Below are positions 35,701-48,600 of a DNA stretch of 64,000 bases, in pieces; the stretch's first letter is position 1, and each line of letters starts with the position of its first letter. The stretch spans positions 5,678,647 through 5,742,646 of the forward strand of contig CM055113.1 of NCBI GenBank assembly GCA_029204225.1, read 5' to 3'. The translations under genes and the position numbers were made by a program. Source of the DNA: Diphasiastrum complanatum (Eukaryota; Streptophyta; Lycopodiopsida; Lycopodiales; Lycopodiaceae). The notes under the pieces are model-generated. The model did no database searches. It was not told the origin of the DNA and was given only the letters and a program-made list of their open reading frames with translations.

Positions 35701-36592
35701 GCAGGTTTTGCCTTCGAAAGTGCTTGTGAAGGAATCTCAACGTTTTTTGAGAATTTGGTGGAGTAAGCAATAAAGAGAGGAAATTTCGGATTGCTCTTCC
35801 TGTTGATTTCCTTTTTTGAAGTGTAATCGGTTGTGTGGTATGTGCACTACCAAGTACACAATAGGTTCAATTATTAAGCACTTCAAATTGGTTTTTGGAA
35901 GCAATTCCGGTTTTTAATTCCTTTATGTTGCCGATTACTTTGCTATGAGCACTTTTGTGGAAGCAACGGTTTCAATTTGAGGCTACGCTGGTTTTTTGTT
36001 ATGGCTTCTTGTTCTTCACATAACCATGGTTTATGTGTTTAGAATTGGCTGCCTTTTGCTTTTGTGATGGAGCCGGATTTGGCCTAAGTCCAAGAAAGTA
36101 GGAAAAGACGTTCAATAAGATTAATTTCTTGTGTAAAGTGTTGGTGGCTTTTTACAGGATTTTCATGGCGGTTTCTTATGATTCATAGGTTCATGTTGGA
36201 GTTTTCAGCAAACTAACAATGTTTTGCAGGCTAGTGTGAATCAGTAAAGCCATTTTATGATGGTATGATTTACAACAAAGCCTATCCTGTGTTAAAGGAA
36301 GGGCAACCTGTAAATCTGTGATTTGTTGGGCAGCATTTACCCTATTTTTCAACCATAAAGAATCTGTAGGCTGTAAATTTGTCAAAACAGAATGCTTATG
36401 CATGCATAAAGGTTAATCAACTGTAAATGCGCCCTAATGTAGGCAATAAACTGCAAGAAAAACAACAACAGATTTTAGCTCAACAACTTCCTGCAAGTAG
36501 GAAGAAAAATCGGAAGAAAAACACATTGAAGCTCTCCAAATCCGCTCCTGTTCGCGCCCTCCGTGCGCTTTGATGCTACGTCAGACGTGCAA

Positions 36593-36637
<45 letters not shown>

Positions 36638-39600
36638 TCGGGCCTCTCCTTTTGCTCTTGAATGGCAGCACAGAGTAGAGGAGCCATCTTTTGGGAGGGA
36701 AGGGAAAGGGGGGGGGGGGGGGGTAGGTAAACTCTAACTTAGAGTTTAACTTTAAGTTTTTTTTTGGGACTTAAGTTGTGCATGTGAAGGTAGAAGGGTG
36801 TGTGCTAGTTGGAGGTTTGGTATAATGTTTTTCGTTTTTTGCATAAGCATTTTTTTAGGCATTCAAGACTACGAAAATTGAAGTGCATTTTACACTAAGA
36901 TGAATTGTAATAATTTAACGAATTGTGTTACTTAGATTTGGATGCATCGATATGGTTTTTTTCGCATTATTATTGCATAAACACCATTTGCACAATTTAT
37001 TGGTATAATTTTAATAAAAAGCACGTGGGTCTATTAAAATTGTGTTTTTAGACATTGCTTTATTAACGAACAATTATACCCGTAATGTTGTTAACTGAAC
37101 GTAAATTTTTTAATTTTCTAGTTTTCAATGGCAAATGAATAGAGATGAAGTTCCGGTGGGGGGGGGGGGGGGGGACACCGAAATTCACCCGACATCACTT
37201 GGGAGTGATGGGGGGAATACAGAAATTCATCCGACATCACCCGATAGTGATGGCCCCCTGGTAAGCTTTTGCAAACTTTGGGCAAGGCGGTTCTGGAACT
37301 ACATCAAAGCAATAAACAACTTGATAACCAAATGCAAAATCTTTTTAATCAATTATAGGCTATTAATTCTAACAACTTGGGCTACCAATCGGAAATTGTT
37401 TCCGGCGATAAAAAGTTGAAACGCCCGGAAGTTGTGCAAGACTGGGTAAACCGTTGGACGAGCTATCTCAGCTTATACAACGTCCTATAGGAAAAGTGGA
37501 TATTGTCATTTTTGTTGTTTCTTGACGGCAAGGCCTTCTTGTGGTGGAGGGCCCTACTCGTGAAACCGGTGACTTAAGTTGGATTCCTAGTGGAATTCCG
37601 TAAGGCTTTAGACACAATTGATGATTCTGATTGAAAATTTGCTTTATTAACTGCAAAATGGGAAACCGAGAATTGGACACTTGTCCAGGAGTTCTTGGAT
37701 TTTTTTGGCCAAAGTGCTGCTTTTTGAAAGGAAGTTGGTGCAGTGGTAGTTCATTCTTGGATTGCAAGCCGATTTTCAAAACGGGTGCAAACGGTATATC
37801 CTTCAATCTTTGGAAGATCTTTTCCGTGTGGCCAAGACCTATGATAGCACCGTGGTTGCCTCGCGAAAATGATCGCACGGCCAAGCGGCCCCGATGCCTA
37901 ATTTGAAAAAAGGGTTTTTCGACAAGCTTGAAGCTAGGGTGTATCAACTTAATAAGAAAAAAAAAAAGAACAAGGGAAGCTGGTAAAATTTATGAGTTTA
38001 TTCCCACTCATTCCTCAGTGAGCTGGAATTGGTACTCTGAATGTAAAATTCCCGAGAACTTCAATGGTACCAATATTGTTAGTCTCAAACGATTTATGTA
38101 TTTTGCATATCAATCAAGATTTTGAGACGCTTTGATCAGGAAGTGGAGGGCCTTCGTGGAGGAAGAACCTGTGGTATGGGACGCAGGCGATCCCAAAATG
38201 AAGATCTAAAACTAACTAGATCAGTTTGACCGTAGTAAGGCCAAATACATAGGTCATAAAACGGGTGTTTTGTCGGAAATTTGAGATATTGGTCATGACC
38301 CCTTATGGATATCTTGTGATTCCTTGGAAGGTAATTTTTATTACCCGTTGACCTTGGACGATGTCATAGAAAGGGTTAATGGAAGCGTTTTCTAAAGTGT
38401 TTTCCTTACTTAAATCTTCAATAAGTCCTTTTTTTGATTTACAGGTTACTTCAAGTTTTTCTCAGATCTCTTCTTAGAAACTTCTTCTAAGGCAAATCTT
38501 GATTGATATGCATCCCTTGGAAACTCGTGTCGTTTCCTGTTAAAAGGGGGAGAAGTAAAGAGTTATCAAGGAGAAACATCTATCATAGATTCCAGGAGGA
38601 ATCTGTTATATGAAAGATGACGGACCTGTTTCAAGAATTAGAAACGATAGGATATTTAGATATTTCAGAAATCCTTTAAGGATTATAGTTTATATCTGGT
38701 TTGAAGATGTAAGATAAGGAAATTAGAAAAACACTCTTGTTGTAGTAAAAGAGTGGCTGATTACAAGTCCGATTGATTTGTGTCAAAACTAGGAAATTCC
38801 ATTGCAAGATGGTGGTTTGTTGAAACCTGTTCCTTTTTGTTGTAATCAAAGTTGATCTTAGTGAGGACTGAGATCCGTGGGTTGATGCAAGAAAGGAAAT
38901 TCACGCTAACAATTTATTCTTTTGAGGTAATCTCCGGTTGAGATTTTGGTTGTGGAATAGCACTCTTTGAGAAATATTCTCTCGTAGAGGCCTTATCTTT
39001 TCCTGATTGGAAAGGATAGAATGCTATCCCGGAAGACACAGGAGAATTGGAGAGTTGTTAGTTGCCAAAAGTTAGAACTTCACGTAATGAGGTTCCGGTG
39101 AATCTTAAGTTATTCTAGATTAGAACTTAAGAGTAGATTCTAGACGTATTCTAGATTGGACCCTAACTTTAGAATGACACTTTGTGCCCTGGCTAAAGTA
39201 AGGGCGTTTTTGGATTACAATCCTTATATAGGCACCGTAAGTGAGTTGGAAAAGTCTGAAATTTTCCTGATGGAAAGGACTTTTTGGAACAACTCATGTG
39301 TCTTCTAAGAATTGTGATGGTGAGGACTACCATGAAGGCATCTGATTTTGCTCAAGTAGTTGTAGAGCGTTTGTTTAGACTTTACGGATTACCAAGTGAC
39401 ATTTTGAATGATCGCGATCCAAGGTTTACTTGTCACTTTTGGTCGGCCGTATTCGCTAAACTAGAGACGACTCTGAGCTTAAGTTCTTCTGACCATTGGT
39501 CAAAGAACAAATCAGGTGAGAGAGAAAATGCTTCGAGCATATTTTTCGGCGGCAATCTCGTTGGGAAGTGTATCTACCCTTGATTGAATTGCCTATGCTA

Positions 39601-42600
39601 GGGTATCACATTCTCTTATTAAGTATAGGACTATCCTTGTTTGTGAGACTGGTAGCCGTATGCTGCTGGTGTGATGCCTCATTCCTCTTTGAGATTGATC
39701 CATAGCTTGGGGGCTAGATCCGTTCGATCTAGGATTGGTTGGGTTGGTTTGTCCACCATCCGTTCCCTTTGTGGTTGCTTGTTTTGGCATGCTTAGAATA
39801 GGATCCTTGGTTTAGGACTTTATAGTAAATGACAATGCCAGGTTCATTTTTCATATAGTGTGATGGATGGCCCGTTCATAAGGCCACATGGGAGCCTGTT
39901 GTTGTATTTGTGCTGACGCTTGCTCTTATAGGGTCAGGTTAAGGCCTTTCAAACACCATTTGTTCTCAATCAACACATGAAGCTTAGCCCTAACAACTGT
40001 TATTGTGTTTCTCTAGAGTAGCACTGTGTGTTTCTTTAGAGTAGCACTTTATTCTTGCTTGTATACCTGCTTTTTGTTTTAGCATAGTTTGACGGCAATA
40101 TCTTGATATTGTGAGTAAGGGGAGAGTTATGGACTATTGAGTTCATTGTAGGTGATTCTATTGCAATTCTTGTAGGGACTGTCATTTATGACTTGGTCAT
40201 TGAAAAATCTTACTTGGAACTTTCTTTCTAAATCGTCTTTGAATCTGTGAATCTTGTTCAAATGTGTTGTTTTGGAAGTACATTATCAAAAGCAATACTT
40301 CTTATCAAATACCAAAATATGTATGCACAAAGAGGCAAGCCATTCTTCAAATGCAATTTAAAATCATATGGCCACTCACTAGTGCTAATGTCATTTCTGG
40401 TTCTGTTCTTGTCAATTGCGTTTGAATCTTTAACTTATTATAAGGATCGCCAAGTGAGGATCCGACTAGATCCTGTGGAGCAAAACCACTCAACCAAGAG
40501 GAAATGGCTAGTCAATACCCTAACCACTTCACCCCCATGCCATGGTGAATGAATGCAAGAGAGGAGGGGCTCCTGGCTTCAAGGATCAGAAAATCCATTA
40601 GGTAGATGGGCGAGTTTCCAGTAGTATATATTCTCTCCCATGAGGAGAGAATATTCCTCTTAGGATCCCCATGCAACCTGAATTAGCAATTGACGTCCTA
40701 TTCTTGCATTATAGCAGTCAAACATCATGCAAGTGCTCCAAGTACAGGTCTGAGCCCTCATCTGATTATAAATTACTTTATCTATTAGGAACAATGGACA
40801 GAGGACCACCACAATGGAAGAGTGACTCTGGATCTCCACCCACTATCCTGTACCTGGCTCTACATCCACAGGCCACCATATAGGACCAACACTCATCCTC
40901 CAAGAGGCCATGCACCCCTCTCACATGCACAATTACCATTGTGCATGTGGATGCCCCTCACATGCATACCGTACATGTGGGCACATAGGTCCTACCTAAC
41001 TTTAGGGACCCACCCTTAGTAACTAAAGGGCGCCCTCCACTTAGTGGCACTCCCTATGGATATAGACCAAGCCCTCTAGATCCTAGTACCTAAGGGTTAT
41101 TATCCCGAACTATGGGGCTGAGTGTCACCTTGCCGGGACCCCCTGTGGACTAACGAGTCGCATGTATCCCTGTGTTTGCCAATGGCCATAACATCTCCTC
41201 CCCCTAAAAGGAGTTTTTGTCCTCGAAATCAATATCTTCAAGGATGAAATCAGGATACCTCTTGCGAAGCTTGCTTATAGACTCCCATGTTGACTTCTTG
41301 GGTCATGTCCTTCCACTTGACTAAAACTTCTCGAAAGACCACATGACGAGTCTTGCGGTTTCGGATATTCAGAATTTCCTCTAGTTCATGTGGCAAGGAA
41401 TTAGGTTCCTCAAAGTCTATTAGGGTTTGTTCTGAGACAATATTGTCTCCTTCTCGCATCACCCGCTTCAGTCGACTGACATGAAAGACCAGATGTACCT
41501 TTGCGGATTCTGGCAAAGCCAGCTGGTAAGCAGAATTTCCAATTCTCTTGAGTATTGTGAATGGACCACAATACCTTGGGGATAACTTAGGACACTTGCC
41601 TGTGCTTAGAGTGGTAGAGTCTTCAGGAACTTTCAGAAACACCCGATCACCTTCTTGGAAGGTAACATCCCTACGGGTTTTATCCGCATAATGCTTAGCT
41701 CACGCTTGCGCTTGCTTCACATTAGCTTTAGCTATCTTGATCATGGTCTCCATATCCTCAAGAAACTCTCTAACACTCTGTACTTTTTCTTTCCTAAGCC
41801 CTACGGCCATGGGAGCTCTAGGTTGAAATCCATACATTAGCATGAATGGACTATACCCTGTAGTGGTGTGTTTAGTACAGTTATAAGCAAACTCCAAAAG
41901 CGGAAGATACTCTTCCCAATCAGTTTGCTTCTTACTAACATATGCTCGTAGCATATCCTCTAGAACCTGATTGACCCTTTCCGTCTGACCATCTGTTTCG
42001 GGATGATCAGTGGAGCTCATAGATAACTTAGTTTCTAACTTGTTAAACAACGCCCTCCAAAAGTTACCTGTAAACTTTGGATCTCGATCACTGACTATAT
42101 TGGCAGGAAGCCCATATAGCTTATAAATATTTTCTACAAAAAGCCTGGCAACTTCTGGAGCTGTAACAATTTTCTTGGTCGGTACAAACCACACCATCTT
42201 GGTCAATCGGTCTACAACTACCCAAATCGAGTCATGGCCTTTACTCGTTCTCGGTAACCCCACTATAAAATCCATGCTGATACTCTCCCATCTACCACCC
42301 GGTATCTCTAGTGGCTGGAGGAGGCTGCCTACTTTGAGATGTTCAGCCTTTATGGCCTGGCATGTGTTGCACCTAAGCACGTACTCCTGTACGTCTTTCT
42401 GAGACTGGCTCATGTGGAGCTTGCTGAGAATGGGAGAACTAGAACACTGTCCCCTACCAAATTTTCTAATCTGGCTAAGGCTTTTCGTAATTGACTTACA
42501 TGAAATACTGGAAAAACCTTGCTACTGTATGGGAGTTCTAGTTCATAGGTGACCTCGCCTAGTCTCCTACTAATGGTAAAGGGACCACAATACCTAGGAG

Positions 42601-45600
42601 ATGACTTAGCACACACTCCTGATTTGAGGGTTTTAGAGTCAACTGGGACTCTCAAGTAGACTTTCTCACCAGCGGAGAACTGCACGTCCCGTTTGTGTGG
42701 ATCTGTGTAATGCTTGGCTCGACCATGGGACTGCCTAATGCTACGCTTAGCATGTTCTATCATCTGGTTTAGGTCTTCTAAAAAGTTTATGGCTGCTTCA
42801 ACTTTTTCTTGTTTAAACCCTACAGCTGTGGGTGAGCGTGGCTGAAAACCGTACATTAGCATAAATGGGCTGTATCCCGTAGCTGAATGTTTCGTACTGT
42901 TATAAGCAAACTCTAATATCGAGAGATACTCCTCCCAATTAGTCTGCTTCTTGCTGACGTATGCACGAAGCATATCCTCCAGCACCTGATTTACCCTTTC
43001 TGTTTGACCGTCCGTCTGTGGATGGTCAGTGGTACTCATATTAAGTTTAGTATGGAGATGATGGAATACTGCCCTCCAAAAATTTCCATTAAACTTACTG
43101 TCCCGGTCGCTGACTATGCTGGAAGGTAGACCGTACAACTTAAATAGCTCGTCTACAAACAACCTCGCTAACTCTGGACCTCTAACACTTGTTTTGGTCG
43201 GAATAAAATGAGCCATTTTGGTCAGACGTCAACTGTGACCCATATAGCGTCGTTACCCTTTTGGGTTTTAGGCAGGCCAACTATATAATCCATGGAGATA
43301 CTCTCCCATTTACCAGCTGGTATTTCTAAGGGCTGTAACAACCCTCCTGCCCGCTCTGCTTTATTTACTTGACATTTCTGGCAACTGGTTACATATTGTT
43401 GGACGTCCTTTTTCATACTGGGCCAGAAAAATTGCCTACGAAGCAGCTCATAGGTCTTTTGTATGCCTGGGTGCCTCGCACTAGGATTGTCATGACACTC
43501 ATATAGGACCTGCTGCCTATAATCCTCTGAATTGGGGACACATACTCTATCTCTATAGAGCAAGTACTCATCCTGAATGGAATACTATTTCCATTCGAAT
43601 CTTTGAGTCAACTGACCCTCAACCACTGGGATTTGCCTAGGTAGTACAGGCTCAGAATCCTCAACGTCATTTAACGTATACTCGAACTCATTATCATCCT
43701 CAACGGAAGCTGCCGTATTCTTGGATGAACTGGCACCAGCCCCGAGAATTGGTTCTGGAGTCTGTAACTGTCTACTCTGGACTGAGTTCCAGATAGTAGA
43801 GAAGAATGCATCATGCTGGCACTTCCCTCTCAAGGACTCGAGTAACTCATTACGAATCTGAGTAAAACTCAGCTCGTTTATCATAGGCATTCTGCTAAGG
43901 GCATCTGCTACCGTATTGAATCTCCCCCGTCTATATCTGATAGACTTATCAAACTCTTGCATCAACTCTGCCCAACGAGCTTTCCGACCTCTAAGCTCAG
44001 GTTGATTGCAAAGGTATCTGAGACTTTCATGGTCTGTCAGGACCTCAAAGTTGGCACCATACAAATAATGCCTCCAAGTCTTAAGGGCATAGACTATAGA
44101 AAAGAGTTCCTTTTCATAGGCACTATACCTAGTCTGACCTGGCTCGAGTTTTTTACTCTCGAACGCAACTGGTCGTCCACCCTGAGTTAGTACAGCACCA
44201 ACTGCAAAGTCGCTAGCATTTGTTTCGACCACAAATGGCTGATTGGGGTCGACGCCCTTTAAAACTGGTGCTGTAGCTAAGGCAGTTTTGAGAGCATCAA
44301 AGCTCTCCTGTTGTGCGGACTCCCAAATGAACTCCTTTCCCTTCCCCTTAAGAAGATTTGTCATGGGAATTGCTATCTGAGCATATTCCTTGACAAATCG
44401 TCTGTAATATCCCGCAAAACCAAGAAAGATCTGAAGCTCTAAAGTATTCTGAGGTCTTAGCCAACTGAGTATGGCTTTAACCTTATTCGGGTCCATCTTA
44501 ATCCCATCTGCCGAGATAATGTGACCCAAATAAGCTACTTCTTCAACGAAGAATTCACACTTGGATTCTTTAGCATAAAGCTTATGCTTTCTGAGCAGTC
44601 GAAACACCTTTCTGAGGTGTTTTAGATGCTCCTTCCTCGTTTTGTTGTAGACGAGGATGTTATCTAAAAATACGACTACAAACTTACCCAAGTATGGTCT
44701 GAGGACACTGTTCATCAAGGTCATAAAGGTAGCTGGAGCATTTGTGAGCCCAAATGGCATCACCTTAAACTCATAATGACCATGACGAGTCCTAAAAGCT
44801 GTTTTCGGGACATCTTCCAACTTTATACAGACTTCGTCAAAGACTCATAGACCCCTCTTTCTTTTTCACCAAAAGGACTGGTGAGGCCCATGGTGAACTA
44901 CTAGTCTGAATTTGGCCTTTCCCAAGATAATCTGTTAACTGCCTAGTTATTTCTTCATCTTCTGTTCGGCTGACCCGATACAGAGGTTTAGAAACAGGTG
45001 CTATACCTGGTACTAGGTTTATTACATGTTCTACGTCTCTGCTAGGTGGCAAACCATGTGGCAAATCTTAAAACATCTTTAAATTTAGACAATAAAGTTT
45101 CTAATTTACTGATTTTGTGCCGTAAAGAACTGGAAATAGAAATTTCAGGAATAAACTGAAAGTCACATAAGAATACCTGATGGTCATCGTCTCCGATTAG
45201 CTGACAAAGCTCTGAATTGCAGACCATAGGACTGTTGGGAATATCATGCTCCCCATGCAACTGGATCTCTCGGCCTTTATGCTGAAAGCTGAGGGTGTTC
45301 TCCTGATAATTTCTGTGGAGGGAAGGTCCTAAACTGTAGAGCCAGTCTCTCCCGAGAACAATATCTGTACGATCCAGGTGCATTATCTGAAAGTTTATTT
45401 CATCTTGGTACCCCTGAATACCAAGATTTAAGCTACTTACCATAGTTTCCCAAATTTTCTTATCTTCACCCTTAGCTAGTGAAACTATGTACCTATGCTG
45501 ACCAGGTACTTCCAGAAGTTTAAGTTTTTTAACCAGGGTGTAGTTGATGAAATTATGGGTTGCCCCATCATCAACCATAACTCTAACTGACTGGTTACCA

Positions 45601-48600
45601 ACTTTCCCATGCATACGTACTAGGTCATGCGGCCCAAAACTGAAGGGTCTCGCTTGCATTGCAGAGGTTAGTTGGCTGCTGCAGTGTTCATGGTCTTCAT
45701 GATACACTTTGATCTCGGAAGCTGCTGGGGAAACTTACGGTCTGAACAAGATGAACTTGTTTTTATCCTTTTTATCTTTCTTAGTGAAAGGCCCCTTGGG
45801 ACACTGTCTGATTGTGTGTCCCTTGCCCATGCACACAAAGCACAAACGTTCTTGTTTGGCTTTCTCAAAATCTTCTGGTTTTAAGGGCTGTATGAGTGAA
45901 GGGCGTTTTTGAGGAGCTTCACCTTGAATTTTATCTTCTTTCTTTCTTTTTAAAAATTTCTTTTTAAATTGAAAGTCTTTCTGAGGAGGCTGCTCAGAAA
46001 GAGGCTGCTGTCGCGCCCTCTTTCTACCCACTGAATCATCATAGATTTGAGCATATCTGAGAGCTTGCTCAAGGGTAGTAGGCGAGTTTCTCTGGACCTC
46101 TACTTTATATTCATCTTTGAGGCCACGGACAAATCCCCTGATTTTCTGATAATCATCCATATTTGTAATTTTTAAAATTGCCTTTCGGTACTGCGAGATG
46201 TATTGGATTAGGGACTTGTCCATTACTGTTCTCTCCCAGGCTTCCCAGGCTCTATCAAGTTCATTTTCTGGTAGGAATTATCTTAGGAAGGCTTCTTCAA
46301 AGGCCTTCCATGACCGGGGAGTCTGCCCAGTCTCCTGGAGATTTAACCACCACTTATAGGCCATGGGCCCTAGGGAAAGGCTGGCCTCTATAGCTTGCAA
46401 ATGGTCAGGGGTTTGTTTAAGAGCACGAATGTTCTTCCATTTGTTGAGGAAGGTTTGTAGAATGTCTGCGTTTCTATCCTTCTCTTCCCCAATAAAAGCA
46501 GGAGTCTTTAAGTCTTTAAAGGCACTGGGGTGAGACCGCATAGGCTCACCCGAAACTGATGGAAGTGGAGAAGGGAAAAACTGAGAAGTGGAGGGAAGGC
46601 TTCCTTTCGCGGAACTCAAAATCAAAGCTTTGAGTTCAGCGAACGAGTCGTCCACACTGGACTTGAAATTGGCTAATGCCAATTTCAGTTCATCCACCTC
46701 TGTTACCAAGTGGAGAAATTGCTCCTTGGTAACCAATTCGTCGAGTTCTTCGGCGAATTGTTCCTGTTCTTCAACTTCCATTGGTTCTTTCCCTTTACTG
46801 AACCTCAGGGATTCCGTTTCTAATTCATCAATGCCTCTTGTTAGGGGTTGATCAGATCCCGGAGAAGTGGTCATTTTCAGAGATAAAAAAAGATTGCCTG
46901 ACGTTTCCTTTCAAAAAAAAAGTCGAAAAGACTAATTTATAACTGTACAAAGAGGGAAAGAAGACTTAGCTGTTGCTGAGGACTGTACTTCCAAAGAAAA
47001 TAGGAAGAGGAACCCTCTCAGCTCTTCCACCCAAAATTTCAGACCTGTTGTCCCGGAAAAATCCCAGTTTGAAGCTCCAAAATGGTACCAAAATTTCTGG
47101 TTTTTTGAGTAGAGTAGCTCGCTGATCTGATTACAGACGTGGGGCTCCAGAAAACTGAGTAAAGACCGTAAAAATGCAAGAAAAAATCCGGAAATTTGAA
47201 TTCCCTGCCCTCGTTGATTGGACAGCAACCTCTCTGGCCCGATTTATCAAATTTGAGGCTCAAAAACCCGCTTAAATTTCTGATTTGGCCTCAGCTTGTT
47301 GGTCGCTGGTCTGTGGCAAGAAAGTTTGAGGCCCAAACTTTTGGAAATCTCTAAAATACAGGAATAAATCCTGGGATTTCTCCCCCACTGTCCAGCGCTG
47401 GGTTTGCACTCTGATCTGTCTTAAAAATCCACTCAGGAATCCGGAAAAAATGCTCTGCAATTACTTAATGAAAATGCCTGTGAGATTCACACAATCTCAA
47501 GTATATACTGGAGTAAAGAAATTTCGATTGATTGATCTAGATTCTTGATCAGGAGTCAAGAATCACTCATTATCTTAAGAATCCTCACATTTCCTTATAA
47601 TCTTCTAGTGACCTTTAAGTATCAATTCATGATCCGTCAGTCATAAACATTTAGAATCTTATGATTCGTCAATCATAGTTTACAAGATTTTAAAACCATA
47701 ATCATTGAAAGATACTGAATATTTACAACAGACCACTCAGGAAATATAAGAATCATTCTGAAATCTTTGCCTCAAGGATCACAATAAACAGTTCCTGGTG
47801 AATTTTCTTCACACTGCTTATTTAGCCAATTAACTTCTAAACATGACTAATCCAATTGCTCAAGTCAATTGCAAATGATTCAGAAATCTTAAATATCTAG
47901 GTGCAGATCTCTATTATACTAGTATAACACCACATTTAGATCCTTTTCTAAACCATAACTAAGTCAATGAATTATCCTTTCCACAGAAAGAACCATTAAC
48001 CTGCAAGTAACTGTTCCACACGTTACTTGTTCATATGTCTATGCACTCTGACTAGTTTAAGTATATGATATAAACTCAGTACATAGGAAACACGTAGCAG
48101 ATCCACAAGATTAGGATGTACATTACTAACATATCCAAGTATGTTCCTATACATAAACATAGGTTATAATTTGGCAGATATCCATAATCCGCATATGTTA
48201 CTCACATAACTCACTGAGAATCTTGCAACTCAGCTACAAAAGAACTTTATTTCTCATGAGTAAATAACATATCTGGGAAATCTCGGAAGTGAATAATTCC
48301 ACGTCACAAGTTTTCCAACCATCTAACTCTTACAAAATTCCTTCACCCAATCAGCCTACACAAATCTTAGTATTCAAACCAAGATTAGGCCAATTTATAC
48401 AAACATCTTTGGACATAATGTTAAGATTAAAGCTTTATTCCATCTGATCCAATCCATAACAAAATGGTACTTGGCAAACCGATCAGTGAACCTTAATTTA
48501 ATCTTTGCCACCATTTACCATATTCATGAATATCTCATTGCTCATTACCCCCAACAACCTCTCTAGTTCCAGATTATTTAAAACAATCACTAGAGAGTTC

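Larger units (their letters stand above)
35185..39824 (+). mobile_element. Degenerate Ty3/gypsy element I
   Basis: Direct repeats GTAAA (35,180-35,184 and 39,825-39,829) flank it, the 5-bp target duplication of LTR elements. Inside are the 5' LTR (491 bp), a tRNA-Met PBS, gag remnants, an integrase remnant and a truncated 3' LTR. Its 3' part, from 36,931, is repeated at 48,640-51,532 by the tandem duplication. Confidence 0.8.

Noticed and set aside
37468-37947. 159-codon minus-strand open frame in element I (repeated in part at 49,320-49,655)
   Set aside because: It lies antisense to the gag remnant of element I; the plus-strand frames show gag motifs, so this is a shadow. Its repetition is only due to the tandem duplication.
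40247-40552. 101-codon plus-strand open frame with a hydrophobic stretch
   Set aside because: It runs into the LTR of chromovirus J and has no family resemblance; its second copy is part of the 11.7-kb duplication, so conservation says nothing.
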